Assembly: GCF_030272615.1 (NCBI RefSeq)
Contig: NC_081409.1
Span: forward strand, 877,927,594-877,991,593
Length of the DNA stretch: 64,000 nt
Direction: 5' to 3'
Source of the DNA: Cryptomeria japonica
Taxonomy: Eukaryota; Streptophyta; Pinopsida; Cupressales; Cupressaceae
Below are positions 32,348 to 43,193 of the stretch, piece after piece; the stretch's first letter is position 1; every line of letters begins with the position of its first letter. The notes beneath the pieces are model-generated. The model did no database searches and was not told the origin of the DNA. It worked only from the letters and a program-made list of their open reading frames with translations. The translations under genes and the position numbers were made by a program.

Positions 32348-33768
32348 ATGGCTTCTTCATCTGTTCCTGAATTCATAGCAAACCCTACTATAGTCGAAGT
32401 GATTAAACGCCCTAGACCCGTATTTTAGTTAGTTCTCGAGACTGCCAAGAAAGATGATAATGTTGGTGCTTTTTCTCAAATCCCCAAAGGAGTAGTTTTT
32501 GTTGAAGACCCTAGAATGTATATTCTTTGTCACATAGAAGAATTAGGTAATGAGAAAATGAAGAACATGTACAAATAAGTAATCTGTGATAATTCTGATA
32601 ATGTTAAAGCTGAACACAAGATAGTAGAAACCCTAGGTTTCACTGAAATTCTCAGTATTTTAGATTTTCCTAAGAATGTTATAAGGATAGTATTAAGCAA
32701 GGTACATGGTACATTCTTTTGGTTGGACTTAGTTCACAAAATCACTAGAGAGGCAGTAAAAGCTGTGATAGGGTTACCTTCCACCGATAACAGGCCTGAT
32801 AAGACAAAGAAGGTCTCAAATGACCTAGTGACTAACCTAATAGGTGCAACATCTGATAAGAGATCTTTAAGGGTAAATTATGTAACTGACATCAATGTCA
32901 GATTCATTAGCATGATTTTAGGCTACAAAACCACACATGCAAATAGGTTAAACTTAGTCTCTAGCCTATGCATAAAGAGTGCTTATGACATGATTAATGA
33001 TAATGCAAAAATAGATGTGTGAATGGTTGAAAGATGAACTAATTGACAACTTGGGAAAGATAAAGAAAGACAAAAAGGGGACATTTAGATTTGGAAACCT
33101 ACTTGTCTATTTAATGCTACACATAACAAAACAAGTGCCTGGTATCAGTAACATAAATCTTGGTTTTGACCTACCGATAGGCAAACCGTTGTCAGATTTA
33201 CTAGAAAACATGGGAGAGAATAGAGAAAAGAACATAGATGAGTACTTTCAGGCATTGAAGGCCCAAATGAAGACAAGAGTCAAACTATCACAAGAAATTG
33301 TAAATAAGTATAAGGATGAAATTTGTTTTGTTATTAAGAAGGATGAAATTTGGATGGAGGCAATTATCCCAAGAACCATTTGGGTTACTGAAATGGGGTA
33401 TGAAACTAATGATCACATAATTGAAACATATGCAAAATCCCTCCTGGAAGCACCTAAGGAACCTAAAGAAGAGGTATTTGGCAGTGCTGAGACTATTGAA
33501 AACCAAATTCAATCAAAGAAAAGGGTTAAGAAGGTTGAAGCAACAATTAGAAGAGGATCCAGGAAAGTAAAAGCTATTAAGGATGATGTACTCAAACAAA
33601 CTGGTATTATTGAAGATGAGTTAGAAACACTTCAACCGGAAACTCACCTTTCACCGGTTGCAACTTCTTCAGAAAGTGATAGACCAACTAAATTTAAAAG
33701 AGTTATAAGAAAAAGGAAACCTTCACCAGTATCTACACCTTCTCCTAAAAGAACCAAACAAAAACAAC
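32348..33768 (+). pseudogene. ORF2, N-terminal half (unknown function)
   Basis: Starts MASSSVPEF after an untranslated gap of about 300 bases. In-frame stops lie near 32426 and 32576, and a 2-base loss near 33012 shifts frame (KIDV-stop / CEWLKDEL). Blocks VLSKVHG..FWL, ITREAVKAVIGLP and TFRFGNLLVYLML are shared in order with ORF2 at 55502 (VLSKVHDDFMWL, ITKEIIHVITGHP, TLKFGSLLVCMFF). The KIDxCEWLK and FRFGNLLV blocks are shared with the minus-strand copy at 48724-51508. The arrangement recalls the helical 'putative plant transposon protein' class, but I cannot assign a family. Insertion of a copia element after 33768 cuts the frame. Confidence 0.7.
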
Positions 33769-34208
33769 TGTGAGATTTTTCCAAGATCAAGAGCTCAATG
33801 AAAAGTACAATAGAGACAAAATATAGGACAAGAATAAGTTGTATTCTCATCAATAGAAAATGATCAATAATATCCAATTACATACAATGTAGATGAGCCT
33901 GCTTATATAGGCAAGGCTAGGGATATGTGAGCACACAAACATGACACGTGGCTCAATAAGAAACAAGGGTAGGTAGGAAATAGGTGTGGGTAGGTAGGAG
34001 AAATAATATAATAGTCCACATGAGGTGGATCACCCACTGAATGTGGAGTGTAACAACAAGATCAACACCATAAAAGGTGGAATACACACTATCCCAATGT
34101 GGCACAAACACCCAAGTGTCTCATACCCAAACTACTATGAAATGTATTTCCTAAGTAAACTTAAGTAAGTGTAATAATATCTAAGATGAATAATTATTTA
34201 CACCAACA
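33769..34208 (-). repeat. 3' LTR of the nested copia derivative
   Basis: On the minus strand it runs TGTTGGTGTAAATAATT ... AATCTCACA. It matches 38271-38719 closely. The other copy carries a 9-base insertion (TTTCTCCTA-like, near 38586). Confidence 0.93.
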
Positions 34209-34219
34209 CCCCCCCTTAA
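34209..34219 (-). other. Polypurine tract of the nested element
   Basis: The minus strand reads CTTAAGGGGGGG directly before the LTR start TGTTGG. Confidence 0.8.
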
Positions 34220-34432
34220 GTGCAACTTAGGGGAATGTACTTAAGTCTACAATGCAACTAAGCAATGCAAGATGGGTCCCGGCTACTAGGCCATGTTAGG
34301 TACCCATGTACAAATGCAAATGCATGCAAACCAATGCAATGAAATCTCTCACAAAGTGGGGAAAGAGAGAAAAACCCAATGGGAAAAAAGCCTCCCCCAA
34401 AAGAGAGATGAAAAACTAGATACAAAGAACTC

Positions 34433-35620
34433 TCATAGAAGTATGTGAAGGACAAAACCCCATGTGAGGAAAAAGTCCCCCCCATATGAGAGAAGAAGAG
34501 AAGCTAGGAAGCCCCCCCTGAATGTGGAATCTGCACCAATGATAGAAGCTCGATGTATGAAGAAACTGCTCCATGAACATCGAACAACATTCCTCCCCTT
34601 AGGAAGAAACAAAACCAAAGGTGTATCCATGAAGTCTCCCCAATCATGAAGGGAAGATGTATGAAGAAAACTCATGATGAATGGAATCTCTGAAAAATGC
34701 TCAAGTGTCCCCATGTTGATGCTGAAAGATACCCCCTCCAAAGGTGGTAAACTGTGCCACACTGCTGAAAAAGGCACTCCAAGATCTAGTGGAGATGGAT
34801 GTAGAACATGTCCCCAAGACTCACATGTCTCCTCAAAAAATAAAGAGACCTCCTCCAACTGTTGTACACAAGTATCCACAATCATGTCAACCTCTAAAGA
34901 TTGATCATGTAGAGAACACACAAGAGGGTCAGAGTGTTCCCTTGCAACAATCGAAGAAGGATCATCTTCATCAAAGAGAAGATGAATGTCATCAATGATG
35001 TCTCCCAAATCTGCAATGTAGGATTCCGCAAGCAAACCTGCAATGTCTGTCAAGTAATCATCCCATGAATCTGAAGCTGGAAGACAATGAATATCCTGTT
35101 GCACTAAATCACAAGAAGGCAAAACTGTCGCACTATCTACATCATCAGGTGCAATAGGTGATGTGATACCAATATGAGGAGATGGAATACAAGGCTCAAG
35201 AATGGGGTCACATGTGAGAATCCCCATGTTCAAGTGTCCAAAGTTCTCCTCAAAAACTGAACCATCACAAGAAGTGTGATCATCATGTGTAGAATCATCA
35301 AATGTGAAATCATCATCATCAACAAAATCTGAAAAGGAGTATAACTGAGATGCATGATCAACCACCCCAGTCGCAATGATAGCTCTAGTCTCCAAGTCTC
35401 TAATGAAAACTGACTTAGGTGTGAACTCCACAACTCTCTTAGTTGCGCCATGTGTGATTTGATAGATAGAAAGGAGATTGTTTGTCAAGTGGGGTACACA
35501 CAACACATCATTGAAGGAGTTATCCCCAATGTCAATAGATCCTTTCTCAATAACATCCATGTATGTATGATTTCCCATCAAAATCTGTGGCATGGTGCAA
35601 GGCTCAAATGTAGAGAACAT
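34433..35620 (-). pseudogene. Copia protease remainder and acidic linker, integrase absent
   Basis: In frame with gag-protease and separated from it by a single TAG. The first 100 residues are the usual copia segment after protease (LCVPHLTNNLLSIYQI, then GVVDHASQLYSF). Where the integrase zinc finger should follow, the frame instead has about 200 acidic residues (DDDDFTFDDSTHDDH and so on), then a hydrophobic tail and no HHCC or DDE motif. The 395 residues stay open. The lack of pol is therefore a clean replacement or deletion, not stop-codon decay. Confidence 0.75.
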
Positions 35621-35623
35621 AGA

Positions 35624-36739
35624 CTATGAAGATGCCATATGATGAGAAGCCCCTGAATCTAGAAGCCATCTCTCTGAATCATGACTGATAGTAGCACATA
35701 GAGCTTTTCCTTTTCTTGTCCCAAAAGAGTGAGTCTTCCCACTTGTAGAAGCCATGAATGCTTGCCCTTTTCCTTTTGAATGTGAGGAAGTGGAAGTTGA
35801 TGAATCATCCTTCTTGTAGACTTTAGGCAAATCAATGTTATGCTTTTTGATGATATGTGTGAGCTCATCAATCTTCTTAGAATGGCAATGATGCTCCTCA
35901 TGACCAATCTTTTTACAATAAGCACAAGTAGGTCTCTCCCTCTTTGGTGAATTATCTCTCTTGGAAGAGGATGAATCTCCTTGTTGTGGAGAAGATGGTG
36001 CTTTTCCCTTAGGCTTTGATTGCCATTTCTTCTTGTTTGAGTTGTCCTTTCCTTGATTTCCTTTGTTCCCTTGATTTGCCACTAATGCTTGAGACTTAGA
36101 AGCCTTAAGAATGCCCATGCTTATCAACTTAGTTTGTTTCATCATCAACATTTCATTGAAAGCATCAAATGTAGGCATTGTGTAGTTTGAACCCATTGTC
36201 ATCCTATGGGTTTGGAAACTAGAAACAAATGCTGCATATTCTTGTGGAAGCTTGCCTATCAAGTTGAATATCAATTGAGTATCCTTCTTATCAATGCCAC
36301 AATCTTTGAGTTGTTCCCTCAACTCATTTGCCTTAGTGACATAATCTTGTATAGTATCAAATTTCTTGGGATCTAACATGGTGAGATCACTATCAATTTG
36401 ATATCCCCTAATCTCATCAACTTGACCATACAAGTCTTGAAACTTTTGCCAAGCATCCTTGATTAGATTACACTTCTCAATATGAAAAATGAGATCCTTT
36501 GATACATACTTTCTTAAAGTACCAATTGCCATGATATTTTTAGTGAGCCAATCCAAGTGACCAACTGGATCAACCTTACGATCAGCAGGAGCAACAATAG
36601 TTCCATCAATGTAATGAGTGAGTCCTTTTTCCATAAGTTTACTCCATGCATCAATTTTCCAAGTAGCATAATTATGAGGAGTTAAGAGAGGAAACTTAGA
36701 AGAACCCATAGCATCAAAAAGGAAGGAACACAAGAGCAC
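35624..36739 (-). CDS. gag: Copia gag (UBN2-type) with N-terminal part of protease
   Basis: 371 residues. The N-terminal DUF4219/UBN2-like capsid starts FPLLTPHNYATWKIDAWSKL and runs to about residue 200 with the typical W..L...Y and LPQEYAAFVSSF motifs. A basic Ser/Lys-rich linker and one canonical knuckle CAYCKKIGHEEHHC (residue about 270) follow. The end is WLLDSGASHHM, the copia aspartic-protease active site D-S-G-A. The frame stops at TAG just after it (HHMASS-stop). The next codons continue in frame, so the stop may be a recent CAG-to-TAG change or a leaky stop. Confidence 0.9.
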   Translation of the reverse strand: MLLCSFLFDAMGSSKFPLLTPHNYATWKIDAWSKLMEKGLTHYIDGTIVAPADRKVDPVGHLDWLTKNIMAIGTLRKYVSKDLIFHIEKCNLIKDAWQKFQDLYGQVDEIRGYQIDSDLTMLDPKKFDTIQDYVTKANELREQLKDCGIDKKDTQLIFNLIGKLPQEYAAFVSSFQTHRMTMGSNYTMPTFDAFNEMLMMKQTKLISMGILKASKSQALVANQGNKGNQGKDNSNKKKWQSKPKGKAPSSPQQGDSSSSKRDNSPKRERPTCAYCKKIGHEEHHCHSKKIDELTHIIKKHNIDLPKVYKKDDSSTSTSSHSKGKGQAFMASTSGKTHSFGTRKGKALCATISHDSERWLLDSGASHHMASS

Positions 36740-38253
36740 AAAAGCACAAGAGACACCCCCCCAAATTCACTCAATCAAAGTACCCCCCCAAAAATGATGA
36801 TTTTGGCACTTTATATATAGTGCATGTACAATAGGCCACTTGCAAACAATGGCAAGGTGGACTTCTGATTTTGTTTTACAATTGCCCCAATAGGCTGAGA
36901 ACTACAAAGAAAAAGATTAGAAGATAGATCTATGCAATACAAATGCCAAATTGGCCAAATAAGACCATATGATGAAAGTACAATTTCTACCCACAATTGC
37001 TACAAAATGATAGCATATTCTGAGAGGAGACAAAAAATAACACATTTTCAAAAAAAATGGCACCTGAAAAGGAGTTCGTATGAGCCCGAACGGAGACCTG
37101 GAAGTTGTAGAAATAGGGATTGGACAGGTACAATCACCAAAAACTAATAATTATGAAAAATATGTCCATCAAAATCAGAAAATAATTCCACCACATGAAA
37201 GTACATGAAATTCTAGCCCATTTCAAAAAAAATTGCACCCAAAAAGGAGCAAAAATGAGCAAGTTATGGCCATTTGAAGTTGAACTGCAAAATCAAAAAG
37301 CTCAATGAGAGGGGCCTGTAAATTTTTGAAAAATGATGATGTCATAAAAATACGGGGTTAAATTTGATAGCCATATGACTGTTGCCAAAACTTCATGGCT
37401 GACTGGGCATTGACGTGGTGCGATCTGATTGGCCAAAAAAAAGCTGATTGTGCAGGCTGATTTGGCAAGTGACTGGGCTCAGTCTGCTGACGTGGCGCTC
37501 AGGTGGGTCCCGATGTCTGCGTGGCAGTTGCCGAAGTGGCCGAAAAACTGGCGGTGGCTGCCGAAAAGTCGAGACCCAGCGGGAGGGGGAGCCGACGATG
37601 GCGGGCAAGGGCGGCACGGGGCCGGCAGTGGGAGGCTTCTACGCGGCGGCTGCTGCGCGGGAGGCTGAGGTGCTTGAGAGACTGTGGTGGCTAGAGCACG
37701 AAGGGCTGTGGGTGGTGCTAGGTGGTGCCGTAGCGGGGGAGCTGAGTGGTGTCACGCAGGGGAGCTGGCAGGGCTGGAAGGGCCAACGAGAGCGGCAGCA
37801 GCGCCGGAGGGGCCGGAAGGGGAGCGACGGATGTGGCTTTCGACTGAGCTATGGGCTACGGACTGCGGCTATGGCGGGGGAGCTACCGATGGGTAGTGAA
37901 GGAGGAGCCACCAGTGTTGGAGGAGCCCTGCAAACCTGCAGGTTGGGGGGGTTCTTCGGACCCCCCAAATTTTATTTTATTTTTTGAAAATTTTGACGAA
38001 AATTTTTCCGAAATTTTTTTACAAATATTTTTTTTTGAAATTTTTTTTCGAAATTCATACAATAATAGCAAAATTGGCGAAAAAAATTTTCTCACCAAAA
38101 TAGGCCGACTTTATAACCAAAATTCATGGAAATGGCCTTCTAGACGCAATGGTGGGGTCGGATCTGGTCTAGGATGCCTCAAAAAGATGCTGCTCCTTAG
38201 ATCTGCCTCTTGACGTCGCAATAATGCCTCTTCAAGATGAATCAATGAAACCC
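36740..38253 (-). other. Leader of the nested copia element with GC-rich island
   Basis: About 1.5 kb between primer site and gag. 37390-37960 is strikingly GC-rich (GGCGGC, CGGGGG) inside an AT-rich neighbourhood and has open frames on both strands. None shows a domain, and length and orientation do not favour one strand. It could be a captured host-gene fragment or a structured leader. Confidence 0.6.
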
Positions 38254-38270
38254 CAATGACTCTGATACCA
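38254..38270 (-). other. Primer-binding site of the nested copia element
   Basis: The minus strand reads TGGTATCAGAGTCATTG, directly abutting the LTR. Complementary to initiator tRNA-Met, with the usual TGGTATCAGAG core. Confidence 0.9.
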
Positions 38271-38719
38271 TGTGAGATTTTGCCAAGATCAAGAGCTCAA
38301 TGAAAAGTACAATAGAGACAAAATATAGGACAAGAATAAGTTGTATTCTCATCAATAGAAAATGATCAATAATATCCAATTACATACAATGTAGATGAGC
38401 CTGCTTATATAGGCAAGGCTAGGGATATGTGAGCACACAAACATGACATGTGGCTCAATAAGAAACAAAGGTAGGTAGGAAATAGGTGTGGGTAGGTAGG
38501 AGAAATAATATAATAGTCCACATGAGGTGGATCACCCACTGAATGTGGAGTGTAACAACAAGATCAACACCATAAAAGGTGGAATTTCTCCTACACACAC
38601 TATCCCAATGTGGCACAAACACCCAAGTGTCTCATACCCAAACTACCATGAAATACATTTCCTAAGTAAACTTAAGTAAGTGTAATAATATCCAAGATGA
38701 ATAATTATTTACACCAACA
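38271..38719 (-). repeat. 5' LTR of the nested copia derivative
   Basis: The partner of 33769-34208. Ends TG...CA, followed on the right by the target duplicate ACAAC. Confidence 0.93.
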
Positions 38720-38724
38720 ACAAC

Positions 38725-40540
38725 AGGCAGTAAGGCCCCAAGCTAGGAAGTTAACTCCAAAGAAGAAGTTAACACCCAAGAAGAAGACTCAACAAACCAT
38801 TGCTCTAATTGACAAACTTTTAATTGAAATAACAGAGGATGGAAAGCTGAAAAACAACAATAAATTGTATGATTCATTATCAACCGATGACAAGGAAAAA
38901 GTTGCAAACAGTGTAATCCTACACTTGGACATTTACAAGAAATTTCTAATGCAAGTTGTGGATGAATTACTAGCAGAACTGTTCAAAAGACTTGAAGCTA
39001 GAAGGCAAGCTGTTGTAGAGCTTGATAAGAAAATAAAAATTGAAAAACTTCTTGTTGTATATCCAGTCAACTCACCAAATGAGATAGATGAAGTGATCTC
39101 AGAGGGTAACTGGTCAGTATTTTCAATTGCACACCGGCATGTAGCACTTATGGTTGGTAGAGTGAATGAGGTTGCAGAGGAAAAAGCTAATGCATGGGAC
39201 ATATTCCTTGTAGAAAAGGAAAAGCAAGAAGAATATCAAAATTCTAAACCCATCAAAGTATATCAAAAGGATAAGGATAAGGGAAAAGGCAAGGTTGGTG
39301 GACCACCTAGCATAAAAATAACAGATAACTTATCCCCACTGCCTCTTGGTACTCCACCAGTAGTTACCACAGATAATCTACCGGCTAATGAGAGTATGGA
39401 CACACCACAAGAGGACAAAAATCCCAATTCTGAGGTATTATATATAGTGGACATTGACACTCAGAAAATCAATATTGTGGTAGATAAGGATTCAACAAGG
39501 AAAACAGATATGGCTAATGAGCCACCGATAACGGAAAATATAGAAGGTAAACCGGCAGATGACAACACTGAGAAACACTCAGAGCAACAGGCTCACTCTC
39601 AGCAATAGGTTCATACAAAGACAGTAACACTGACATCAAATGAGCAATCCAAACCTTTGCTTAAAGAAATGGAAACACAAATTGACCTACTAGAGGTCAC
39701 CACAAGCAAGGAAATTGCTCCCACCGGTAGAATATAGATTGTTGGTTCTTCCACTGCAGATTTCAAATCAACAAATGTAACAGAAGTTCTTCTGGATTCC
39801 ATCAAGAAGATAATAGAGTGTAGCTCACAAGCATACAAGGCAATTGATGACATAATTCCAATTTTGAAAATGATAGCACCTAAGTGTAATATAGATAATA
39901 AAGATTCTTTAGGTCAACTTGACACTTTGTCTAAGTATATTATTGACAACACTATGATAGTTGAACAAATAAAAGAGGAAGCATTCAAGAAGAGACTAGA
40001 GAAAGAAAAACACAAATTTTTTGAGGAGGAAATAAAGAAGTGTACAAGAAAATTTGACACTCTTTTACTGGAATTGTGTACTACACTAAAGGAATTTAAA
40101 ACTTTGTATAGCGATACATGTAAAACTCTTTTTGACAGTAGATATAGAAAAAGAAAATTAGCAAGGTACATGAGGAAATAAATCAACTAGCTGATAACTT
40201 CATTAATTCATCCAATTAATTATTAGTTTTTGAGTAGAAAATAATAGGTTTTGAGGAAGAACTACTACAGTTGGAAAGAGAGAAGGAAAGAATAAAAGGA
40301 AAGTCTAAAGATCTAAAATGGAGACTTAGTCCAAAATTGGACTACCTCGCTTCCTTAAGAAAAGAAATATCTGATGCCTTGATTCAAGGACATAAAACAC
40401 CAGTAGAGAAAATGCAACACCTCACCAGTATAGTTCAAAGGACTGAGGTCACAATAAAAGACAACAAAAAGTTCATTGAGAGCCTGAATCTGGTTTTGGC
40501 AGATCTTTTTCAGATTATAACCAACCGGTTACAAGGATGA
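38725..40540 (+). pseudogene. ORF2, C-terminal half (unknown function)
   Basis: It continues ORF2 after the nested insertion in the same frame: QAVRPQARKLTPKKK joins the Lys-rich end of the first half. It contains KVANSVILHLDIYKKFL, a LLAELFKRLEARRQAV block, a Thr/Pro/Asn-rich linker, then IIPILKMIAPKCNIDN and LGQLDTLSKYI, then a coiled coil. Stops occur at 39606 and near 39735 and 40179. A frame change precedes 40271, and the final frame ends ...FQIITNRLQG at 40540. The minus-strand copy at 48724-51508 has matching blocks (ENSIILHLDIYKKVL, SQLDTLSKYI, LFQIVTNWLQ). Total ORF2 length is about 1,080 codons. No catalytic motif is recognised. Confidence 0.72.
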
Positions 40541-40741
40541 AACAGGAAACCACACTCATTGACACTTTGACAACCTTTGTCATTGATTTCAAATGGGGAG
40601 TAGTGGAATGAGAAAAATAACCAACAAATGACTCATCACCTCAAGGGGAGCACATATTCCAATTTTTTGGTAAGACAATTCCGGCTAACTCTTTTGGATA
40701 ACAATTTTTAGATTTTTCTCATGAGTGTTGCCATCAATGCC

Positions 40742-40753
40742 AAAGGAGGAGAT
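40742..40753 (+). other. Polypurine tract of the pol-less element
   Basis: AAAGGAGGAGAT directly before the LTR start TGTTGG. The same phrase ATCAATGCCAAAGG precedes it as at 4770. Confidence 0.85.
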
Positions 40754-41549
40754 TGTTGGCAAATGCACACTCCAATGAGATATTGTAGGTGATTGAAGGT
40801 TTTTTCATTGATGGCAACCTTACAGTCCTATGACACCGGCAAGACAATTTACTGGCACCGGCAAGGTCAAACTCTACACCGGCACACAGAGACCACTGGC
40901 AGTAAAAGGAAGCATACCGGCATAGAAGCCGACAAGAATTTTGTTTGTAATATATTTTGTTAATTATTGTCATTGTAAGCCGACTTGGCAAGTTGTAAAA
41001 TGACTCATATATATAAGAGATCATTGTAAAACATTTTAAAATAGATGGAAGAAAATATATAGGCGAAATAAGGCAGACCTATTATGCGAATTATAGGTTA
41101 AGGGTTTATGTATGAAGTAGAGCTATAAACCGGTACTAGATCTGGCATAATAGATGCTATTTTGAAGTAGTACAAGACATTGGATTTATATAATCCATTT
41201 TGCAAGTAAGTGACACTTCCCATTTTGTAATTGAGTAGTGAGCTCTAGGCACTTGGCCTTCCTACATGTGCAGGCCCCTCTTGTAGCAGTAATATTCTCT
41301 TATTGGCCAGTAAGTGAATATTGTGGGTCACAAATCCCACTGAGGTTTTGCCCACATAGGGTTTCCTCGTTAAACTACTGTGTTATGGTGTGTTTTTAAT
41401 GTGGTTGTTGTTATCTCTATTTATTGCATTATTTCTTGTTTAGCGGTATACAGTATTGACATGCTCTACATGTTTTGAGTTAAGAAAATCTTATAACCGG
41501 TTAGATACTGAATCACCCCCCCCTCTCAGTATCTTTGGGAATCCTAACA
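40754..41549 (+). repeat. 3' LTR of the pol-less element
   Basis: Matches 30035-30836 from TGTTGGCAAATGC to GGAATCCTAACA. Followed by the target duplicate GACCT. Confidence 0.93.
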
Positions 41550-42169
41550 GACCTAATCCCACTTTTGCCAACACATTGGGAATACGAAAGAGCCTAGGGA
41601 GATGGATCACTTTGGCTACTTCTTGTGAGAAAGAGAGAGATAAGGATTATCTCTCAGGGTTTCTATTCCTCTTGTTGCAAATGATGATAAAAACTAGGGT
41701 TTGAATGGTCAACTAGGCTAAAAGATAAAGAATGAAGCATAAATGAACTTGGAAATGCACAAACTTGCTAATCTGAAATTGAGATACTGAAAGTATGACA
41801 GGGGGAGGATTCTAGATGTGTACTTGATGCTGCAAATTTGAACAAAACTAGCCTAGACCAGGGTGCCACACCACAAACCTATTTTTGTAGACATGAGGCT
41901 GCAAATGAGACACTCCAAACTGGATTTCCCAAGTCTACAACTTATCAAATTTAACTGCAAAATTGAGTGACTGGGGCACCATGCCCCTATCCTGGGTAGG
42001 ACTAGGGTGCCATGCCCATGTCCTTGATAAATTTTTGCACTTCTAAGACTTTTGAGTGGTCTTGATGCCTTTTCCATAGCTTAAACTGCCTTCAGATCCA
42101 TGTTTCTACACCTACAACTAAAAAGGGATGGTTTGGGTGGCTATATGGGGTTTTTCCTTAGTCAAACCC
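41550..42169. other. No gene seen
   Basis: Non-coding. Perhaps part of, or flank to, the minus-strand gypsy LTR that follows. Confidence 0.35.
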
Positions 42170-43193
42170 CTGTGTTGGTGATTTCCAGCTTCACAAATAA
42201 CCGATAGTGTACTGAAAATGTGTGTGCTAGAACCTTGTGTGTATGCAAGATCCTAAATGATAAGAAACTCGAGCTACCCTACGCATGAGAGTAAACCCTA
42301 AATGTAAATGTGAATGTAAATGACAATGCTTCAAACCAAATATTCTAAATGATCTAAATCATGAATGTAAATATTTTTTTTTGATATAAAGAAGCTCATA
42401 CAAAGACATGAAAATAACATGAAATCATACCAATCCCCAAGGGAGAGATATTGCCACTAGATCTCCTATTACTCTTCAATGTCTTCAAGGCTTCTAATTG
42501 ATGGTGAATGCTTGATGAAATATTTTTGAATGTTATTTAATGTTGTTGAAGAATCCACATAGGCTTCTCTTTCACTACATAGAAGGCTCCTTATGCTTGC
42601 TTTGTTGTAAACTTCCTTAGATTAGATAGATCTTATTTGCCTTTAAATGAAGAAAGAGAGCTGTTATGTATGAAACTCTAGATCTTAACTTCGACTTAAT
42701 TCTGCCTTTAGGCCAACCTAGGAATTGATTTTCCTACCAATATTTTGGGGTTAAACATTATAATATCATAGAAGTATGCTCCTGAAATTTGGGGGAAAAA
42801 GTCGAGGACCATGTGCACTCTCGCCACGATCCGACCAACTTTTCACCAAATTTTCATGACCATTAGATATTATGATATTAGAGCAAATCCCAAAGTTACA
42901 ACTGATTTTGAGGTGTTCTGATACATGAAATTGGTTCTTAAAGGTCGAAATAGGACATAATTAGGGTTTGTGATTAAATGATTTATTGAAGGAATAAAAT
43001 AAAAATGGGCACACTTAGGGTAAAGGGCCAAATTTTATAATGTGTGAAGTGATGAAATATGAATTTATATTTAATTAAATTAAATACTCAAAGGGAAATT
43101 AGAAATGCAAGATGCAAGACACATTAAGGAGGGTGCTAACCTAAGTGTTAAATTGTACCACCCTAGCAAGGGTGCACACTTTACGACACTACA
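42170..43193 (-). repeat. Probable 3' LTR of a minus-strand gypsy relic (inner end firm, outer end uncertain)
   Basis: The minus strand reads GGGGCTAAA then TGTAGTGTCGTAAAGTG. A purine-rich tract (43194-43211) directly before a TG-start is the usual PPT/LTR junction of plant gypsy elements. The outer boundary is not determined; a TGTTGGTG near 42174 is only a guess. No second LTR is visible in the window. Confidence 0.5.

Larger units (their letters stand above)
33769..38719 (-). mobile_element. Nested Ty1/copia derivative, gag-protease only
   Basis: LTRs of about 440-450 bp (33769-34208 and 38271-38719) are flanked by ACAAC (33764-33768 and 38720-38724). It lies on the minus strand: primer site at 38270-38254, gag-protease 36739-35624, then a residual frame 35620-34433 and a polypurine tract at 34209-34219. 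No integrase, RT or RNase H is present, so this too is non-autonomous. It landed inside ORF2 of the host element; removing it with one target copy rejoins the two ORF2 halves in frame. Confidence 0.93.
30035..41549 (+). mobile_element. Pol-less LTR element, best-bounded copy, with nested insertion
   Basis: LTRs at 30035-30836 and 40754-41549 are flanked by the duplication GACCT (30030-30034 and 41550-41554). The primer site matches initiator tRNA-Met. Without the nested element at 33769-38719 the internal region is about 5.0 kb. It has two ORFs, a coiled-coil/zinc-knuckle ORF1 and a long ORF2. I find no protease, RT, RNase H or integrase motif. Internal length and ORF order match the copy at 52409-60374, so lack of pol is a family feature rather than a deletion in one copy. 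It must be mobilised in trans, presumably by a copia-type partner using the same tRNA. Confidence 0.88.

Noticed and set aside
37448-37987. 179-codon plus-strand ORF in the GC-rich island
   Set aside because: Overlapping open frames on both strands and no domain. High GC alone leaves frames open.
30035-41549. Autonomous Ty1/copia element
   Set aside because: The primer site is copia-like, but no RT, RNase H or integrase motif is found in the element or in its relatives here.
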